From: Falsirhodobacter sp. 20TX0035 | GTDB taxonomy: Bacteria > Pseudomonadota > Alphaproteobacteria > Rhodobacterales > Rhodobacteraceae | Direction of reading: 5' to 3' | Length of the DNA: 64,000 nucleotides | Assembly: GCF_028307215.1 (NCBI RefSeq) | Contig: NZ_JAQMHV010000001.1 | Location: forward strand, 737,034 to 801,033 | Shown: positions 27,054 through 36,548 of the stretch, in pieces | Layout: each line of letters opens with the position of its first letter | Numbering within the stretch: the first letter of the stretch is position 1 | The notes under the pieces: model-generated | Told to the model about the DNA's origin: nothing | The model's input: the letters and a program-made list of their open reading frames with translations, nothing else | The model's database searches: none | Position numbers and translations under genes: made by a program

Positions 27054-28427
27054 TCACGCCTCGAAGGGCGGATTGGCCTCCAGCGGGCCGTTCTCGGGGG
27101 CAAGCGCCTCGCGTGGCCAGATCAGTTCGGCCACCGCCCCGCTGCGCGAAATCCGCTCCTCGGGTTTCAGGAAGGGGCTGGAGCCGTTGGTGAAGGACAG
27201 GGTGGCGCCAGTGCGTTCCAGAAGCGTCTTCGCGATGAACAGCCCCAGCCCCATGCCGTCATATTCCGGCCGCAGGGGATCGGCGGGGGATTTGCGGGAC
27301 CGCACGAACGGCTCCCCGATCCGGCCTAGGATCTGGGGGCTGTAGCCCGCGCCATCGTCGGCCACGCGCACGAGGATCCGGTCGTCGGACCAGCGGGCGT
27401 CGATCCAGACCGTGCTGTCGGCGAAGTCCACGGCGTTCTGGATCAGGTTGCGCAGCCCGTGGATCACCTCGGGGCGGCGCAGGACGGTGGGGATGCGGTC
27501 GTCCATCCCCGCCTCGGACCGGGCCGAGATCTCCACGGCCTTGCCGCGCGCCATGTGCGGCTCCGCCGCCTCGCGCAGGACGGAGGTGAGGGGGGCCTGC
27601 CGCATGTGCGTGTCGTCCTTGCCCGCCCGCCCCATAGACCGCAGGATGTCGCGGCACCGGTCGGCCTGTTCGCGGATCAGGGCCGCGTCCTCAAGCAGTT
27701 CGGGGCGGTCGGCCAGTTCGTCCATCAGCTCGGTGCTGACCAGCTTGATCGTGGCCAGCGGCGTGCCCAATTCGTGCGCGGCCGCCGCCACGACGCCCCC
27801 CAGATCGGTCAGCTTCTGTTCGCGGGCCAGCGCCATCTGCGTGGCCAGAAGAGCCTTGGTGGTGGTGCGGATCTCGGTCGACACGCGGCGTGCGTAGATG
27901 GAGGTGAAGGCGATCCCGATGACCATGGACATCCAGAACCCGAAGCGGAAAAGGCCGGGGGTTTCCAAGAGCGTGTTGTCCGAAAGCTCCATCGGCAGGT
28001 GCCAAAGCGTGACCAACGTGACCCAGCCGGTGGCGCAGACAGCCATGATGATTGTTGTCGTCAGGCTGAGCGCGGAGGCCGCGATGACCACGGGCGCCAG
28101 GATCAGCAGCACGAAGGGGTTTGAGAGCCCCCCCGTCAGGAAGACCAGCGCCGACAGCTGGGACATGTCGAACAGAAGCGTCAGACGGGCCTCCGCCTCG
28201 GTCAGAAGGCGGTTGGTGGGGCTGGACCAGGCGAAGGCGAGGTTGGCCAGCACCGCCCCCGCGACCACGGCGTAGCACGGCCCCAGCGGCAGGTGCACGT
28301 CCAGCCAGCGGTAGCACACGGTGATCGCCACCAGCTGCCCGAAGATGGAGATCCAGCGCAGGTTGACCAGCGTGCGCAGGCGCAGCCAGTCGCCGCGCGG
28401 CATCATGGGACGGGAAACGGCAAGCAT
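27054..28427 (-). CDS. regB: Redox sensor histidine kinase RegB/PrrB
   Basis: 457 residues. Six predicted N-terminal membrane helices carry the quinone-sensing heptad GGLSNPF at 99-105 (GGLTNPF in Rhodobacter). The cytoplasmic H-box has His218 in AAAHELGTPLATIKL. Cys258 in EQADRCRDILRSMG corresponds to the redox-active cysteine. The HATPase domain has NLIQNAVDFA and GMGLGLFIAKTLL. It phosphorylates RegA in response to the quinone pool, controlling respiration, carbon and nitrogen fixation genes. It is divergent from regA across 120 bp. Confidence 0.97.
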   Translation of the reverse strand: MLAVSRPMMPRGDWLRLRTLVNLRWISIFGQLVAITVCYRWLDVHLPLGPCYAVVAGAVLANLAFAWSSPTNRLLTEAEARLTLLFDMSQLSALVFLTGGLSNPFVLLILAPVVIAASALSLTTTIIMAVCATGWVTLVTLWHLPMELSDNTLLETPGLFRFGFWMSMVIGIAFTSIYARRVSTEIRTTTKALLATQMALAREQKLTDLGGVVAAAAHELGTPLATIKLVSTELMDELADRPELLEDAALIREQADRCRDILRSMGRAGKDDTHMRQAPLTSVLREAAEPHMARGKAVEISARSEAGMDDRIPTVLRRPEVIHGLRNLIQNAVDFADSTVWIDARWSDDRILVRVADDGAGYSPQILGRIGEPFVRSRKSPADPLRPEYDGMGLGLFIAKTLLERTGATLSFTNGSSPFLKPEERISRSGAVAELIWPREALAPENGPLEANPPFEA

Positions 28428-28452
28428 GATGGCGTCCTTGTTGTTGCGGCGT

Positions 28453-28517
28453 GGTATAGCGGTCCGGGCGGGCGGATCAATCGCGCTTGTTTGACGGCAG
28501 AGGCGCGATCTTCTAAC
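28453..28517. promoter_or_regulatory. Back-to-back regB and regA promoter candidates
   Basis: For regB (minus strand) TTGATC and TATACC are spaced 16 bp (28453-28480). For regA (plus strand) TTGACG at 28491 and TCTAAC at 28512 are spaced 15 bp. Both are partial matches to the housekeeping consensus. The interval is only 120 bp, and the two promoters would start within about 60 bp of each other. Confidence 0.4.
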
Positions 28518-28547
28518 GCTGCACCATATGGACAGGAGATCCCACAC

Positions 28548-29102
28548 ATGACGGAAGCCCTGCACCCCGATCTGGGGGCCGACCGCTCCCTTCTGCTGGT
28601 CGATGATGACGAACCCTTCGTGAAGCGGCTGGCCCGCGCGATGGAAAAGCGCGGCTTCGAACCCGTCACGGCCGAAAGCGTGGCCGCGGGCCGCGCGCTG
28701 GTCGAACAGTCGCCCCCCGCCTATGCCGTGGTCGATCTGCGGCTGGAGGATGGAAACGGGCTGGACGTGGTGGAACTGCTGCGCGAACGCCGCCCGGAAT
28801 GCCGCATCGTCGTGCTGACCGGATACGGCGCCATCGCCACCGCCGTGGCCGCGGTGAAGATCGGCGCGACGGATTACCTGTCGAAACCCGCCGATGCCAA
28901 TGAACTGACCAACGCGCTTTTGGCGAAAGGCGAGGCTTTGCCGGAATTGCCCGACAATCCGATGTCCGCCGATCGCGTTCGCTGGGAACACATTCAGCGC
29001 GTTTATGAAATGTGCGATCGAAACGTTTCGGAAACGGCACGGCGGCTCAGCATGCATCGGCGAACCCTTCAGCGCATTCTTGCCAAAAGAAGCCCGAAAT
29101 AA
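28548..29102 (+). CDS. regA: Redox response regulator RegA/PrrA
   Basis: 184 residues, the same length as Rhodobacter PrrA. The receiver domain has the acidic pocket LLLVDDDEPF and the phospho-acceptor Asp63 in VVDLRLEDGNG, with LTGYG and the Lys of YLSKPAD. A proline-containing linker leads to a C-terminal Fis-type helix-turn-helix (DRNVSETARRLSMHRRTLQRIL), which is extremely conserved in the group. It is a global redox regulator of electron transport genes. AGGAG precedes the ATG. The senC/prrC gene often found between regB and regA is not present. Confidence 0.97.
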   Translation: MTEALHPDLGADRSLLLVDDDEPFVKRLARAMEKRGFEPVTAESVAAGRALVEQSPPAYAVVDLRLEDGNGLDVVELLRERRPECRIVVLTGYGAIATAVAAVKIGATDYLSKPADANELTNALLAKGEALPELPDNPMSADRVRWEHIQRVYEMCDRNVSETARRLSMHRRTLQRILAKRSPK

Positions 29103-29189
29103 ATCACCATTCCGCGACGGGCTGAATTGAATGTTGATGTCCGCGTTCTATTCTGCTTGACGGGGACAGGTTTAGGTCATGGAGACAAA

Positions 29190-29498
29190 ATGGACATCGA
29201 CGCGCTTTCGCTGAAGGAATTGAAGGATCTGCGGGTGCGGATCGACCGGGCCATCGAAAGTTTCGAAGGCCGGCGGAAACGCGAAGCCGCCGAGGCGCTG
29301 GAAGCCAAGGCCAAGGAATTGGGCTTTTCGCTGAAAGACCTCGTGGATCTGGGCACCCCTCGCAAACGGGCCGCAGCCACCGCGAAATACGCCAATCCGG
29401 AAAACCCGGCTGATACCTGGACGGGCCGGGGTCGCAAGCCCCGTTGGTTCGTGGAAGCCACGGCGGCCGGCCGCAGCCCGGAAGACATGGCGATCTGA
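29190..29498 (+). CDS. hvrA: H-NS-like regulator HvrA
   Basis: 102 residues. An N-terminal coiled coil for dimerisation is followed by a C-terminal H-NS DNA-binding motif (KYANPENPADTWTGRGRKPRWF). In Rhodobacter capsulatus hvrA lies in the reg cluster beside regA and ahcY, as here, and acts in light and nitrogen regulation; the organism here shows no photosynthesis genes in this window. The ATG at 29190 gives the family length. Its stop abuts the stop of the convergent HD gene with no gap. Confidence 0.93.
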   Translation: MDIDALSLKELKDLRVRIDRAIESFEGRRKREAAEALEAKAKELGFSLKDLVDLGTPRKRAAATAKYANPENPADTWTGRGRKPRWFVEATAAGRSPEDMAI

Positions 29499-30077
29499 TC
29501 AGGCCATCAGTTCGAGGCAGCGAAGAACCAGATCGCGACGCGTTTCCACCGGGGGACGCAGGACGATTTCCAGCCCGTCGGTCCATTGCGGATCGGCGGG
29601 CTTTCCAAAATACCGCGTCGCTTCGGTTTCGGTGAAGCCCGCGATCTGCACCGCCTCCATCCGGGCGGAAATGCGATCCGCCTGTTTTATGCGGCGTTTC
29701 AGGGCCACCGGCAAAGCGGCGGGCAATCCGAAACGCCGATGAATGGCGGTGGTCAATCGCAGGTCCAGCTCTTTATAGCCGGGGCCGATGGCGCTTTTGA
29801 CCGGGCTGATCATGTCGCCAATCACGTATTCCGGGGCATCGTGCAAAAGAGCGGCCAATTGTTCGGCCTTGGTGGCTTCCGGTTGAAGGCGCGTGAAAAT
29901 ACGTTCAACCAGAAGGGAATGTTCAGCCACGGAATAGGGCCAGTCGCCAAGGGTCTGCCCATTCCAGCGCGCGACGAAGGCAAGGCCGTGGGCGATGTCC
30001 TCGATCTCGATATCCATCGGCGTGGGATTGAGGAGGTCGAGCCGCCGGCCCGACAGCATGCGTTGCCAGGCGCGCAT
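29499..30077 (-). CDS. HD-domain hydrolase (YfbR-like)
   Basis: 192 residues from the ATG at 30077, chosen because MRAWQRMLSGRRLDLL is the typical beginning and GGGGAAA lies upstream. The HD metal-binding residues are in SVAEHSLLVERI and AALLHDAPEYVIGDMISPVK. The family includes 5'-deoxynucleotidases such as YfbR, but the substrate of this subgroup is not established. A longer frame up to 30254 looks non-coding. It sits within the regA-hvrA-ahcY cluster on the opposite strand. Confidence 0.88.
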   Translation of the reverse strand: MRAWQRMLSGRRLDLLNPTPMDIEIEDIAHGLAFVARWNGQTLGDWPYSVAEHSLLVERIFTRLQPEATKAEQLAALLHDAPEYVIGDMISPVKSAIGPGYKELDLRLTTAIHRRFGLPAALPVALKRRIKQADRISARMEAVQIAGFTETEATRYFGKPADPQWTDGLEIVLRPPVETRRDLVLRCLELMA

Positions 30078-30284
30078 CAGCGTTTCCCCATGGGTATAAT
30101 TCGGGCGGAGACGGAAACGGATTTTGGGGGTGTCATGGTCAGCTCCGGCTGGGCGGTCGGGTGGCGAAAGGGATACGTCACGCCGCGCGATCCTGCAAAC
30201 GCAAGAGTGGCCGGGATGCCGCCCGCGGCAAAAACGGGAACATTGCCGTGTCAAGGCCGTTGTTACGGAAAGGAGGGACCGATC

Positions 30285-30689
30285 ATGTTCCGCAAGATGA
30301 CCTGCCGTATGGCCCTGGCTGGGGCCGCTCTGACCGCTCTGGCCTTGCCCGTGGCCGCCGTGATGCCGCCGGAAGGCGACAACGTGAATCTGGCCTATTA
30401 CGACAGCATTCAGCGGACCGGCGCCGACCAGTTGCCGACCGATCCCTACTGCGCGAATCCCGAACTGCTGGCTGCCGATCTGGGCGAGGCTTATGGGGAG
30501 GCCCGCATCCTGACGGCCACCCGCGACAACGGCCGCCAGTTCGAGGTCTGGGCCTCGGACGACGCCGGGACCTGGACCGTCAGCTACACCCGACCCGACG
30601 GCATCGCCTGCGTGATCGGTTCCGGCACCGGCTGGGACAACGGCGACAACGCGACGGCCCGGCTGAAAGAGGTCGGCCTGAGCCTCTGA
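30285..30689 (+). CDS. Hypothetical secreted protein
   Basis: 134 residues. An N-terminal signal peptide ([20 protein letters not shown]...) has a likely cleavage after AVA near residue 25. The mature part has two cysteines (in PYCANPEL and GIACVIGSG) that could form a disulfide. I do not recognise the family. A strong AAGGAGGG site precedes the ATG. It lies 58 bp upstream of ahcY in the same direction and could share its transcript. Confidence 0.75.
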   Translation: MFRKMTCRMALAGAALTALALPVAAVMPPEGDNVNLAYYDSIQRTGADQLPTDPYCANPELLAADLGEAYGEARILTATRDNGRQFEVWASDDAGTWTVSYTRPDGIACVIGSGTGWDNGDNATARLKEVGLSL

Positions 30690-30720
30690 TTGCCCGCAAG
30701 GGGATGGAATGGTATGCCCG

Positions 30721-30742
30721 GCTCCGACACATTCAACGGAGC
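30721..30742 (+). repeat. Short hairpin over the ahcY ribosome-binding site
   Basis: GCTCCG (30721-30726) and CGGAGC (30737-30742) can pair around a 10-nt loop. The right arm contains the GGAG ribosome-binding site, 5 bp before the ahcY ATG. It is too small and lacks the conserved core of the known SAH riboswitch. Confidence 0.4.
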
Positions 30743-30747
30743 GTCAT

Positions 30748-32136
30748 ATGCCTGATTTCATCGTCAAGGACATCGCCCTCGCCGGTTATGGTCGCAAGGA
30801 GCTGACCATCGCCGAAACCGAAATGCCGGGCCTGATGTCCCTGCGCGAGGAATATGGCGCGGAGCAACCCCTGAAGGGGGCCCGCATTGCCGGATCCCTT
30901 CACATGACCATCCAGACCGGCGTGCTGATCGAAACGCTGGTCGCCCTCGGCGCCACGGTGCGCTGGGCGTCGTGCAACATCTTCTCCACCCAGGATCATG
31001 CGGCAGCGGCCATTGCGGAAGCGGGCATTCCCGTCTTCGCCGTGAAGGGCGAGACGCTGGAGGAGTACTGGACCTACACCGACCAGATCTTCCAGTTCGA
31101 GGACGGCGCGAACCTGATCCTTGACGATGGCGGCGACGCGACGATGTATATCCTGATGGGCGCGCGGGTCGAAGCCGGCGAGACGGGCCTGATCGACGTG
31201 CCGACGAGCGAGGAGGAGACGTTCCTCTTCGCCCAGATCAGGAAGCGTCTGGCCGCCACCCCCGGCTGGTTCACGAAGCAGCGCGACATGCTGAAGGGCG
31301 TGTCCGAGGAAACGACGACCGGCGTGCACCGTCTGTACGATCTGCACAAGAAGGGCCTGCTGCCCTTCCCAGCGATCAACGTGAACGACTCGGTTACCAA
31401 GTCGAAGTTCGACAACAAGTATGGCTGCAAGGAATCGCTGGTTGACGGCATCCGCCGCGCGACCGACGTGATGATGGCCGGTAAGGTCGCCGTGGTCTGC
31501 GGCTATGGCGACGTGGGAAAGGGTTCGGCCGCCAGCTTGCGTGGCGCCGGCGCCCGCGTGAAGGTGACCGAGGTCGACCCGATCTGCGCCCTGCAGGCCG
31601 CCATGGACGGGTTCGAGGTGACGCTGCTGGAGGATGAGGTCGGATCGGCCGACATCTTCATCACCACCACCGGCAACAAGGACGTGATCCGGATCGAGCA
31701 TATGCGCGCGATGAAGGACATGGCCATTGTCGGCAATATTGGCCACTTCGACAACGAGATCCAGGTCGCCGCGCTGAAGAACCACAAGTGGACCAACATC
31801 AAGGACCAGGTGGACATGATCGAGATGCCTTCGGGCGCGCGGATCATCCTGCTGTCCGAAGGCCGTCTGCTGAACCTGGGCAACGCCACGGGGCACCCGT
31901 CCTTCGTGATGTCGGCCTCTTTCACCAACCAGACGCTGGCGCAGATCGAACTGTGGACCAAGGGTGACGAGTATCAGCCGGGCGTGTTCATCCTGCCGAA
32001 GACTCTGGACGAAAAGGTGGCCCGTCTGCATCTGGCCAAGATCGGCGTGAAGCTGACCACCCTGCAGAAGGAACAGGCCGACTATATCGGCGTGACGGTC
32101 GACGGCCCCTACAAGCCCGAGCATTACCGCTACTGA
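30748..32136 (+). CDS. ahcY: Adenosylhomocysteinase
   Basis: 462 residues. This NAD-dependent enzyme splits S-adenosylhomocysteine into adenosine and homocysteine, closing the methyl cycle with MetF-supplied methyl groups. Family motifs seen: [29 protein letters not shown], the [15 protein letters not shown] lysine/asparagine site, the NAD fold [13 protein letters not shown], and the C-terminal KPEHYRY. The insertion around residues 170-200 is typical of the bacterial long form. The start at 30748 follows GGAG. A strong terminator follows the stop. Confidence 0.97.
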   Translation: MPDFIVKDIALAGYGRKELTIAETEMPGLMSLREEYGAEQPLKGARIAGSLHMTIQTGVLIETLVALGATVRWASCNIFSTQDHAAAAIAEAGIPVFAVKGETLEEYWTYTDQIFQFEDGANLILDDGGDATMYILMGARVEAGETGLIDVPTSEEETFLFAQIRKRLAATPGWFTKQRDMLKGVSEETTTGVHRLYDLHKKGLLPFPAINVNDSVTKSKFDNKYGCKESLVDGIRRATDVMMAGKVAVVCGYGDVGKGSAASLRGAGARVKVTEVDPICALQAAMDGFEVTLLEDEVGSADIFITTTGNKDVIRIEHMRAMKDMAIVGNIGHFDNEIQVAALKNHKWTNIKDQVDMIEMPSGARIILLSEGRLLNLGNATGHPSFVMSASFTNQTLAQIELWTKGDEYQPGVFILPKTLDEKVARLHLAKIGVKLTTLQKEQADYIGVTVDGPYKPEHYRY

Positions 32137-32163
32137 TCGCGACCCGGTGAGTCCAAAAGCAAA

Positions 32164-32187
32164 GGCGCCCCGCGGGGCGCCTTTTTT
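32164..32187. terminator. Bidirectional intrinsic terminator between ahcY and the RND gene
   Basis: An 18-bp perfect palindrome (GGCGCCCC-GC-GGGGCGCC, 32164-32181) is followed by six T on the plus strand. On the minus strand it is followed by TTTGCTTTT. It lies between convergent stops at 32136 and 32192, so it serves both genes. Confidence 0.93.
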
Positions 32188-32191
32188 GGTG

Positions 32192-35100
32192 TCAGGCGTT
32201 GGCCTTGGGTTCGTCGTGATGCGGACGGCTGGGATCGTGATCCTTGCCGCGGATCTTCAGCACGGCGCCTAGGACGAACACGAAGAACACCGGCACAAAG
32301 AACACCGCAAGGATCGTGGCCGAGATCATGCCACCGATCACGCCCGTGCCGATCGCGTTCTGGCTGGCGGCCGAGGCGCCCGAGGCGATGGCCAGCGGCA
32401 CCACGCCCAGCGTGAACGCCATCGACGTCATCAGGATCGGACGGAAGCGCAGCTTCGCCGCTTCCACCGCCGCGTCGATCAGGCCCATGCCTTCGGCGCG
32501 CAGGTCCTTTGCGAACTCCACGATCAGGATGGCGTTCTTGGCCGACAGGCCGATGATCGCGATCAGGCCCACCTTGAAGTAGATGTCGTTGGGCATGTCG
32601 CGCAGCATCACCGCCGCGACGCAGCCGATGATCCCCAGCGGCGTGACCAGCATCACCGCCAGCGGGATCGACCAGCTTTCGTAAAGGCCCGCCAGCAGCA
32701 GGAACACGAACAGGATCGACATGCCGAACAGCAGGACCATGGTGTTGCCCGAGGAGATCTCCTCGGCCGTCTGGCCCGTCCATTCATAGGCGAAGCCCTG
32801 ACCGAGCTCTCCGGCCAGACGTTCCATCAGGGCGATGGCGTCGCCCGATGACACGCCGGGCGCCGCCTGCCCCGCGATGCGGACCGCCGGATAGCCGTTG
32901 TAGCCGACCACCTGGCTGGGACCCACTTCCCATTCCACCGTCGCGAAGGAGGAGAAGGGCACCATGCCGCCATCCGCGTTGCGCACGGTCAGGTTCAGGA
33001 TGTCCTCGGTCTGCATGCGCGATTCTTCCTGCGCCTGCACGATCACGCGCTGCTGACGGCCCCCGTTCGGGAAGTCGTTGACATAGGAAGACCCGAGGTT
33101 CGAGGAGATGGTGCGGTTGATGTCGGCAAAGGTCACGCCAAAGGTCTGCGCCTTGTCGCGGTCGATGGTGACGGACACCTGCGCGGCCGAAGGCATGCCT
33201 TCCACGCGCAGCCCCACGACCTGGCCGCCTTCCTGTGCCTTGGCCATCAGCTGCTGGGCCGCCTGTTGCAGGGCCTGCTGGCCCAAGCCCCCGCGATCTT
33301 CCAGCCGGAAGGCGAAGCCGCCCGTGGTGCCGAAGCCCGGAATGGGCGGCGGCGACAACGAGAAGACCTGCGCGTCCTGCACCCCGAAGAACAGCGCCTG
33401 GTTGGCCCCGTTCGCGATCTCATCGGCGCTTTGGCTGCGTTCGGACCAGTCCTTGAAGGTGGTGAACATCAGGCCCGCGTTCGGCCCCTGACCCGAGAAG
33501 GAGAAGCCGCGGATCGCCACGGTGTTCGTGACCGCCTCGTTCGACAGGTAGTAGCCTTCGACCTGCTTCAGGACCGCGTCCGTCCGCTGCGAGGAGGAGG
33601 TGGGCGGCGTCTGGATGTCGGAGATGACGAAGCCCTGATCCTCGTTCGGAAGGAACGACGTGGGAAGCTTCAGGAAGCCCCAGCCGGTGACGCCCGCGAT
33701 GACCAGATACAGAAGCATCATCATCACCGAACGGCGCGCCAGCATCCGCACGCTGCGCGAATAGCGTTCGGTGCCCGCGTCGAACTTGCGGTTGAACCAG
33801 CCGAAGAAGCCGCGCTTTTCATGATGCCCCTTGATGGGCTTCAGGAAGGTCGCGCACAGCGCGGGCGTCAGCGACAGCGCGAGGAACGCCGAGAACAGGA
33901 TCGAGGACACCATCGTCAGCGAGAACTGGCGGTAGATGATCCCGGTCGATCCCGGGAAGAAGGCCATCGGGATGAACACGGCCGTCAGCACCAGCGTGAT
34001 GCCGATGATGGCGCCCTGGATCTGGCCCATGGCCTTCTGCGTGGCTTCCTTCGGACCCAGCCCTTCATGGGCCATGATCCGCTCCACGTTCTCGATCACC
34101 ACGATGGCGTCGTCGACAAGGATGCCGATGGCCAGCACCATCGCGAACATGGTCAGCACGTTGATCGACAGCCCCAGCACGAACATGACGGACAAGGCGC
34201 CCGCCAGCGCGATCGGCACCACGATCGTCGGGATCAGGGTGTAGCGGATGTTCTGCAGGAACAGGAACATCACCATGAACACGAGCACGACGGCCTCGAC
34301 CAGCGTGTGCAGCACCTTTTCGATCGACGCCTCCACGAAGGGGGTCGTGTCATAGGGGATGGAGTATTCGACGCTTTCGGGGAAATACGCCTTCAGCTCC
34401 TCCATCTTGGCGCGGATGGCTTCCGACGTTTCCAGCGCGTTCCCGTCGCTGGACAGCTGCACGCCAAGGGCGGCGGCCGGCTGGCCGTTCAGGCGCGAGT
34501 TGAACGAATAGGTGTCCGCCCCCACCTCCACGCGCGCCACGTCCGACAGGCGCACGGTGGACCCGTTCTGGTTGGCGCGCAGCACGATCTTGCCGAACTC
34601 CTCGGCCGAGGCGAGCTGACCCTTCACCAGAACGGTGGCGGTCAGCTGCTGGCCGATGGGGTTCGGGTCCGCGCCGATCTGGCCGGCGGCCACTTGGGCG
34701 TTCTGCGCCTCGATCGCGCTGATCACGTCGGCGGTGGACAGGTTGTAGCCCGTCAGCTTGTCCGGATCGATCCAGATGCGCATCGCCTCCTCCGAGGAGA
34801 AGACCTGCGCCCGGCCGACGCCGGCCGTCCGCTGGATCTCGTTCACGACGTTGCGGCTGAGATAGTCGCCAAGCGCGACCGAGTTCAGCGACCCGTCCGA
34901 GGAGGTCAGCGCCACGACCATCAGGAAGCCCTGGCTTGCCTCCTCCACCGTGACGCCCTGATCAGTCACGACCTGCGGCAGCACGGGCTCCACCCGGGCC
35001 ACGGCGTTCTGCACGTCGACCTGCGCCTTCGCCGTGTCCGTTCCCGGCTCGAACGTCGCAGTGATGGAGATGGCGCCGGAACTGTCGGAGGTGGATTCGA

Positions 35101-35332
35101 AATACTGGATGCCGTCGACGGAGTTCAGCTCCTCCTCGATCGGCTGGGCCACGGCCTCGTACATCTCCTCGGGGGAGGAGCCGGTATAGGCCGCCGTGAT
35201 GGAAATTTGCGGCGGCGCGACCGCCGGGTATTGCGAGATGGGCAGGGACTGAAGGCTCAGGAACCCCGCGATCACGATGAAGATCGAGATGACCCATGCC
35301 AGCACGGGTCTTAGAATGAAGAATTGTGACAT
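32192..35332 (-). CDS. RND efflux pump inner-membrane permease (HAE1 / AcrB type)
   Basis: 1046 residues, the normal size of an AcrB/MexB-like proton/drug antiporter. It has the N-terminal MSQFFILRPVLAWVISI helix, two periplasmic loops, 12 predicted helices, the TM4 acidic pair in GILVDDAIVVIENVERIM, and the TM10 lysine in GLSAKNAILIVEFAKDLR. The start is 9 bp after the stop of the membrane-fusion gene. No outer-membrane channel gene is in the operon, so a TolC-type partner must be encoded elsewhere. Substrates cannot be read from the sequence. Confidence 0.96.
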   Translation of the reverse strand: MSQFFILRPVLAWVISIFIVIAGFLSLQSLPISQYPAVAPPQISITAAYTGSSPEEMYEAVAQPIEEELNSVDGIQYFESTSDSSGAISITATFEPGTDTAKAQVDVQNAVARVEPVLPQVVTDQGVTVEEASQGFLMVVALTSSDGSLNSVALGDYLSRNVVNEIQRTAGVGRAQVFSSEEAMRIWIDPDKLTGYNLSTADVISAIEAQNAQVAAGQIGADPNPIGQQLTATVLVKGQLASAEEFGKIVLRANQNGSTVRLSDVARVEVGADTYSFNSRLNGQPAAALGVQLSSDGNALETSEAIRAKMEELKAYFPESVEYSIPYDTTPFVEASIEKVLHTLVEAVVLVFMVMFLFLQNIRYTLIPTIVVPIALAGALSVMFVLGLSINVLTMFAMVLAIGILVDDAIVVIENVERIMAHEGLGPKEATQKAMGQIQGAIIGITLVLTAVFIPMAFFPGSTGIIYRQFSLTMVSSILFSAFLALSLTPALCATFLKPIKGHHEKRGFFGWFNRKFDAGTERYSRSVRMLARRSVMMMLLYLVIAGVTGWGFLKLPTSFLPNEDQGFVISDIQTPPTSSSQRTDAVLKQVEGYYLSNEAVTNTVAIRGFSFSGQGPNAGLMFTTFKDWSERSQSADEIANGANQALFFGVQDAQVFSLSPPPIPGFGTTGGFAFRLEDRGGLGQQALQQAAQQLMAKAQEGGQVVGLRVEGMPSAAQVSVTIDRDKAQTFGVTFADINRTISSNLGSSYVNDFPNGGRQQRVIVQAQEESRMQTEDILNLTVRNADGGMVPFSSFATVEWEVGPSQVVGYNGYPAVRIAGQAAPGVSSGDAIALMERLAGELGQGFAYEWTGQTAEEISSGNTMVLLFGMSILFVFLLLAGLYESWSIPLAVMLVTPLGIIGCVAAVMLRDMPNDIYFKVGLIAIIGLSAKNAILIVEFAKDLRAEGMGLIDAAVEAAKLRFRPILMTSMAFTLGVVPLAIASGASAASQNAIGTGVIGGMISATILAVFFVPVFFVFVLGAVLKIRGKDHDPSRPHHDEPKANA

Positions 35333-35341
35333 CGGGCCGCC

Positions 35342-36517
35342 TCAGTTGGCCGGTTGCTCACCCTGGGCGGTATCGCCCTGGGCGTTGGGATCGGCGTTCG
35401 GCTGCCAGGGTTCGGGCTGGACGGCCATTCCCGGCTGAAGCTTCTGCGCCCCGGCCACCACCACGCGGTCGCCCGGGTTCAGGCCCTCGTTCACCACCCA
35501 GCGCCCGTCGATGACGGAGCCGAGGGTCACGGGGCGGGGCTGCACGCTGTTGTCCTCGCCGATCACGAAGACGCTGGTGGATCCGTCCTGCGCGCGCTGC
35601 ACCGCCATCTGCGGCACGGCCAGCGCGTCGTTGCGGACGGCCTGTTCGATCTGCACGCGGACGTACAGGCCGGGCAGGAGATAGCCTTCGGGGTTGGGCA
35701 CCTCGGCGCGTAGGGTCACCTGGCCCGTCGTTTCGTCCACCGTCGCTTCGGAGAAGAGCAGCTTGCCCGGATGTTCATAACGCGTGCCGTCGTCGTAGAA
35801 GATGGACACCTTCGCCTCGCCCGGCGCGGCGGCGGCAAGCTGGCCTTCCGCCATCTGACGGCGCAGCGCCAGCACCTGCGAGGTGGACTGCGTGAAGTCG
35901 GCATAGATCGGGTCCAGCTGCTGGATCGTGGCCAGCACATCGGTCTGGGCCGCAACAAGCGCGCCTTCCGTGATCGTCGCGCGGCCGATCACGCCGGTGA
36001 TCGGGGCCCGAACCTCGGTGTAGTCCAGATCCAGCTGGGCCTGCTGCAACTGCGCCTGAGCGATGGCGATATCGGCGTCCGCCTGCGCCAGCGCGCTGAC
36101 CGCGGTGTCGTAGGTGGAGCCGGAGGAAGCGTTGCGCTCGCGCAGTTCCTGCTGGCGGGTCGCCTCGGACTGGGCGTTCTTCTGGGCCGCCTGGGCGCGG
36201 GCCAGCGTGCCTTCGGCGCTGGCGACCTGAACACGGTACTGCGCGGGATCGAGACGATACAGCACGTCGCCCGCGTTCACGAGGCTGCCCTGCTCGAACA
36301 CGCGCTCCACCACGATGCCGCCCACGCGGGGGCGCACCTCGGCGATGCGGGTGGCGGAGATGCGTCCGGGAAGGTCGTTGATGACCGGAAGGGCCTCGGG
36401 CTGGACCTGCACGAACGAGACGGGGGTGGGCGGCATCTCACCGCCCCCCTGCGCCTGGGCCAGTGCGGCCTGAACGGGGATCAGTGCGGCCAGAACGGCG
36501 ATGCAAAGACGTTTCAT
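35342..36517 (-). CDS. RND efflux periplasmic adaptor (membrane fusion protein)
   Basis: 391 residues. Signal peptide MKRLCIAVLAALIPVQAALA, with no lipobox cysteine at the cleavage site, unlike AcrA. Then a biotinyl-lipoyl half-motif (RVGGIVVERVFEQGSLVNAGDVLYRLD), an alpha-helical hairpin (about 95-165, rich in Ala/Gln), a second lipoyl half (YTEVRAPITGVIGR) and beta-barrel domains. The C-terminus is Pro/Gln/Asn-rich. It bridges the permease and a TolC-type channel. No clear ribosome-binding site precedes the chosen ATG, but the signal peptide fixes it. Confidence 0.94.
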   Translation of the reverse strand: MKRLCIAVLAALIPVQAALAQAQGGGEMPPTPVSFVQVQPEALPVINDLPGRISATRIAEVRPRVGGIVVERVFEQGSLVNAGDVLYRLDPAQYRVQVASAEGTLARAQAAQKNAQSEATRQQELRERNASSGSTYDTAVSALAQADADIAIAQAQLQQAQLDLDYTEVRAPITGVIGRATITEGALVAAQTDVLATIQQLDPIYADFTQSTSQVLALRRQMAEGQLAAAAPGEAKVSIFYDDGTRYEHPGKLLFSEATVDETTGQVTLRAEVPNPEGYLLPGLYVRVQIEQAVRNDALAVPQMAVQRAQDGSTSVFVIGEDNSVQPRPVTLGSVIDGRWVVNEGLNPGDRVVVAGAQKLQPGMAVQPEPWQPNADPNAQGDTAQGEQPAN

Positions 36518-36548
36518 GGGAAGGAACCTGTCGAAAAAGGGGAGGAGG

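Noticed and set aside
27054..29057. 667-residue frame including regB and a long N-terminal extension
   Set aside because: The extra part is antisense to regA and unlike any RegB. The true start at 28427 gives the family length.
30690..30747. SAH riboswitch ahead of ahcY
   Set aside because: The interval is too short and lacks the conserved SAH aptamer core; only a simple 6-bp hairpin is present.
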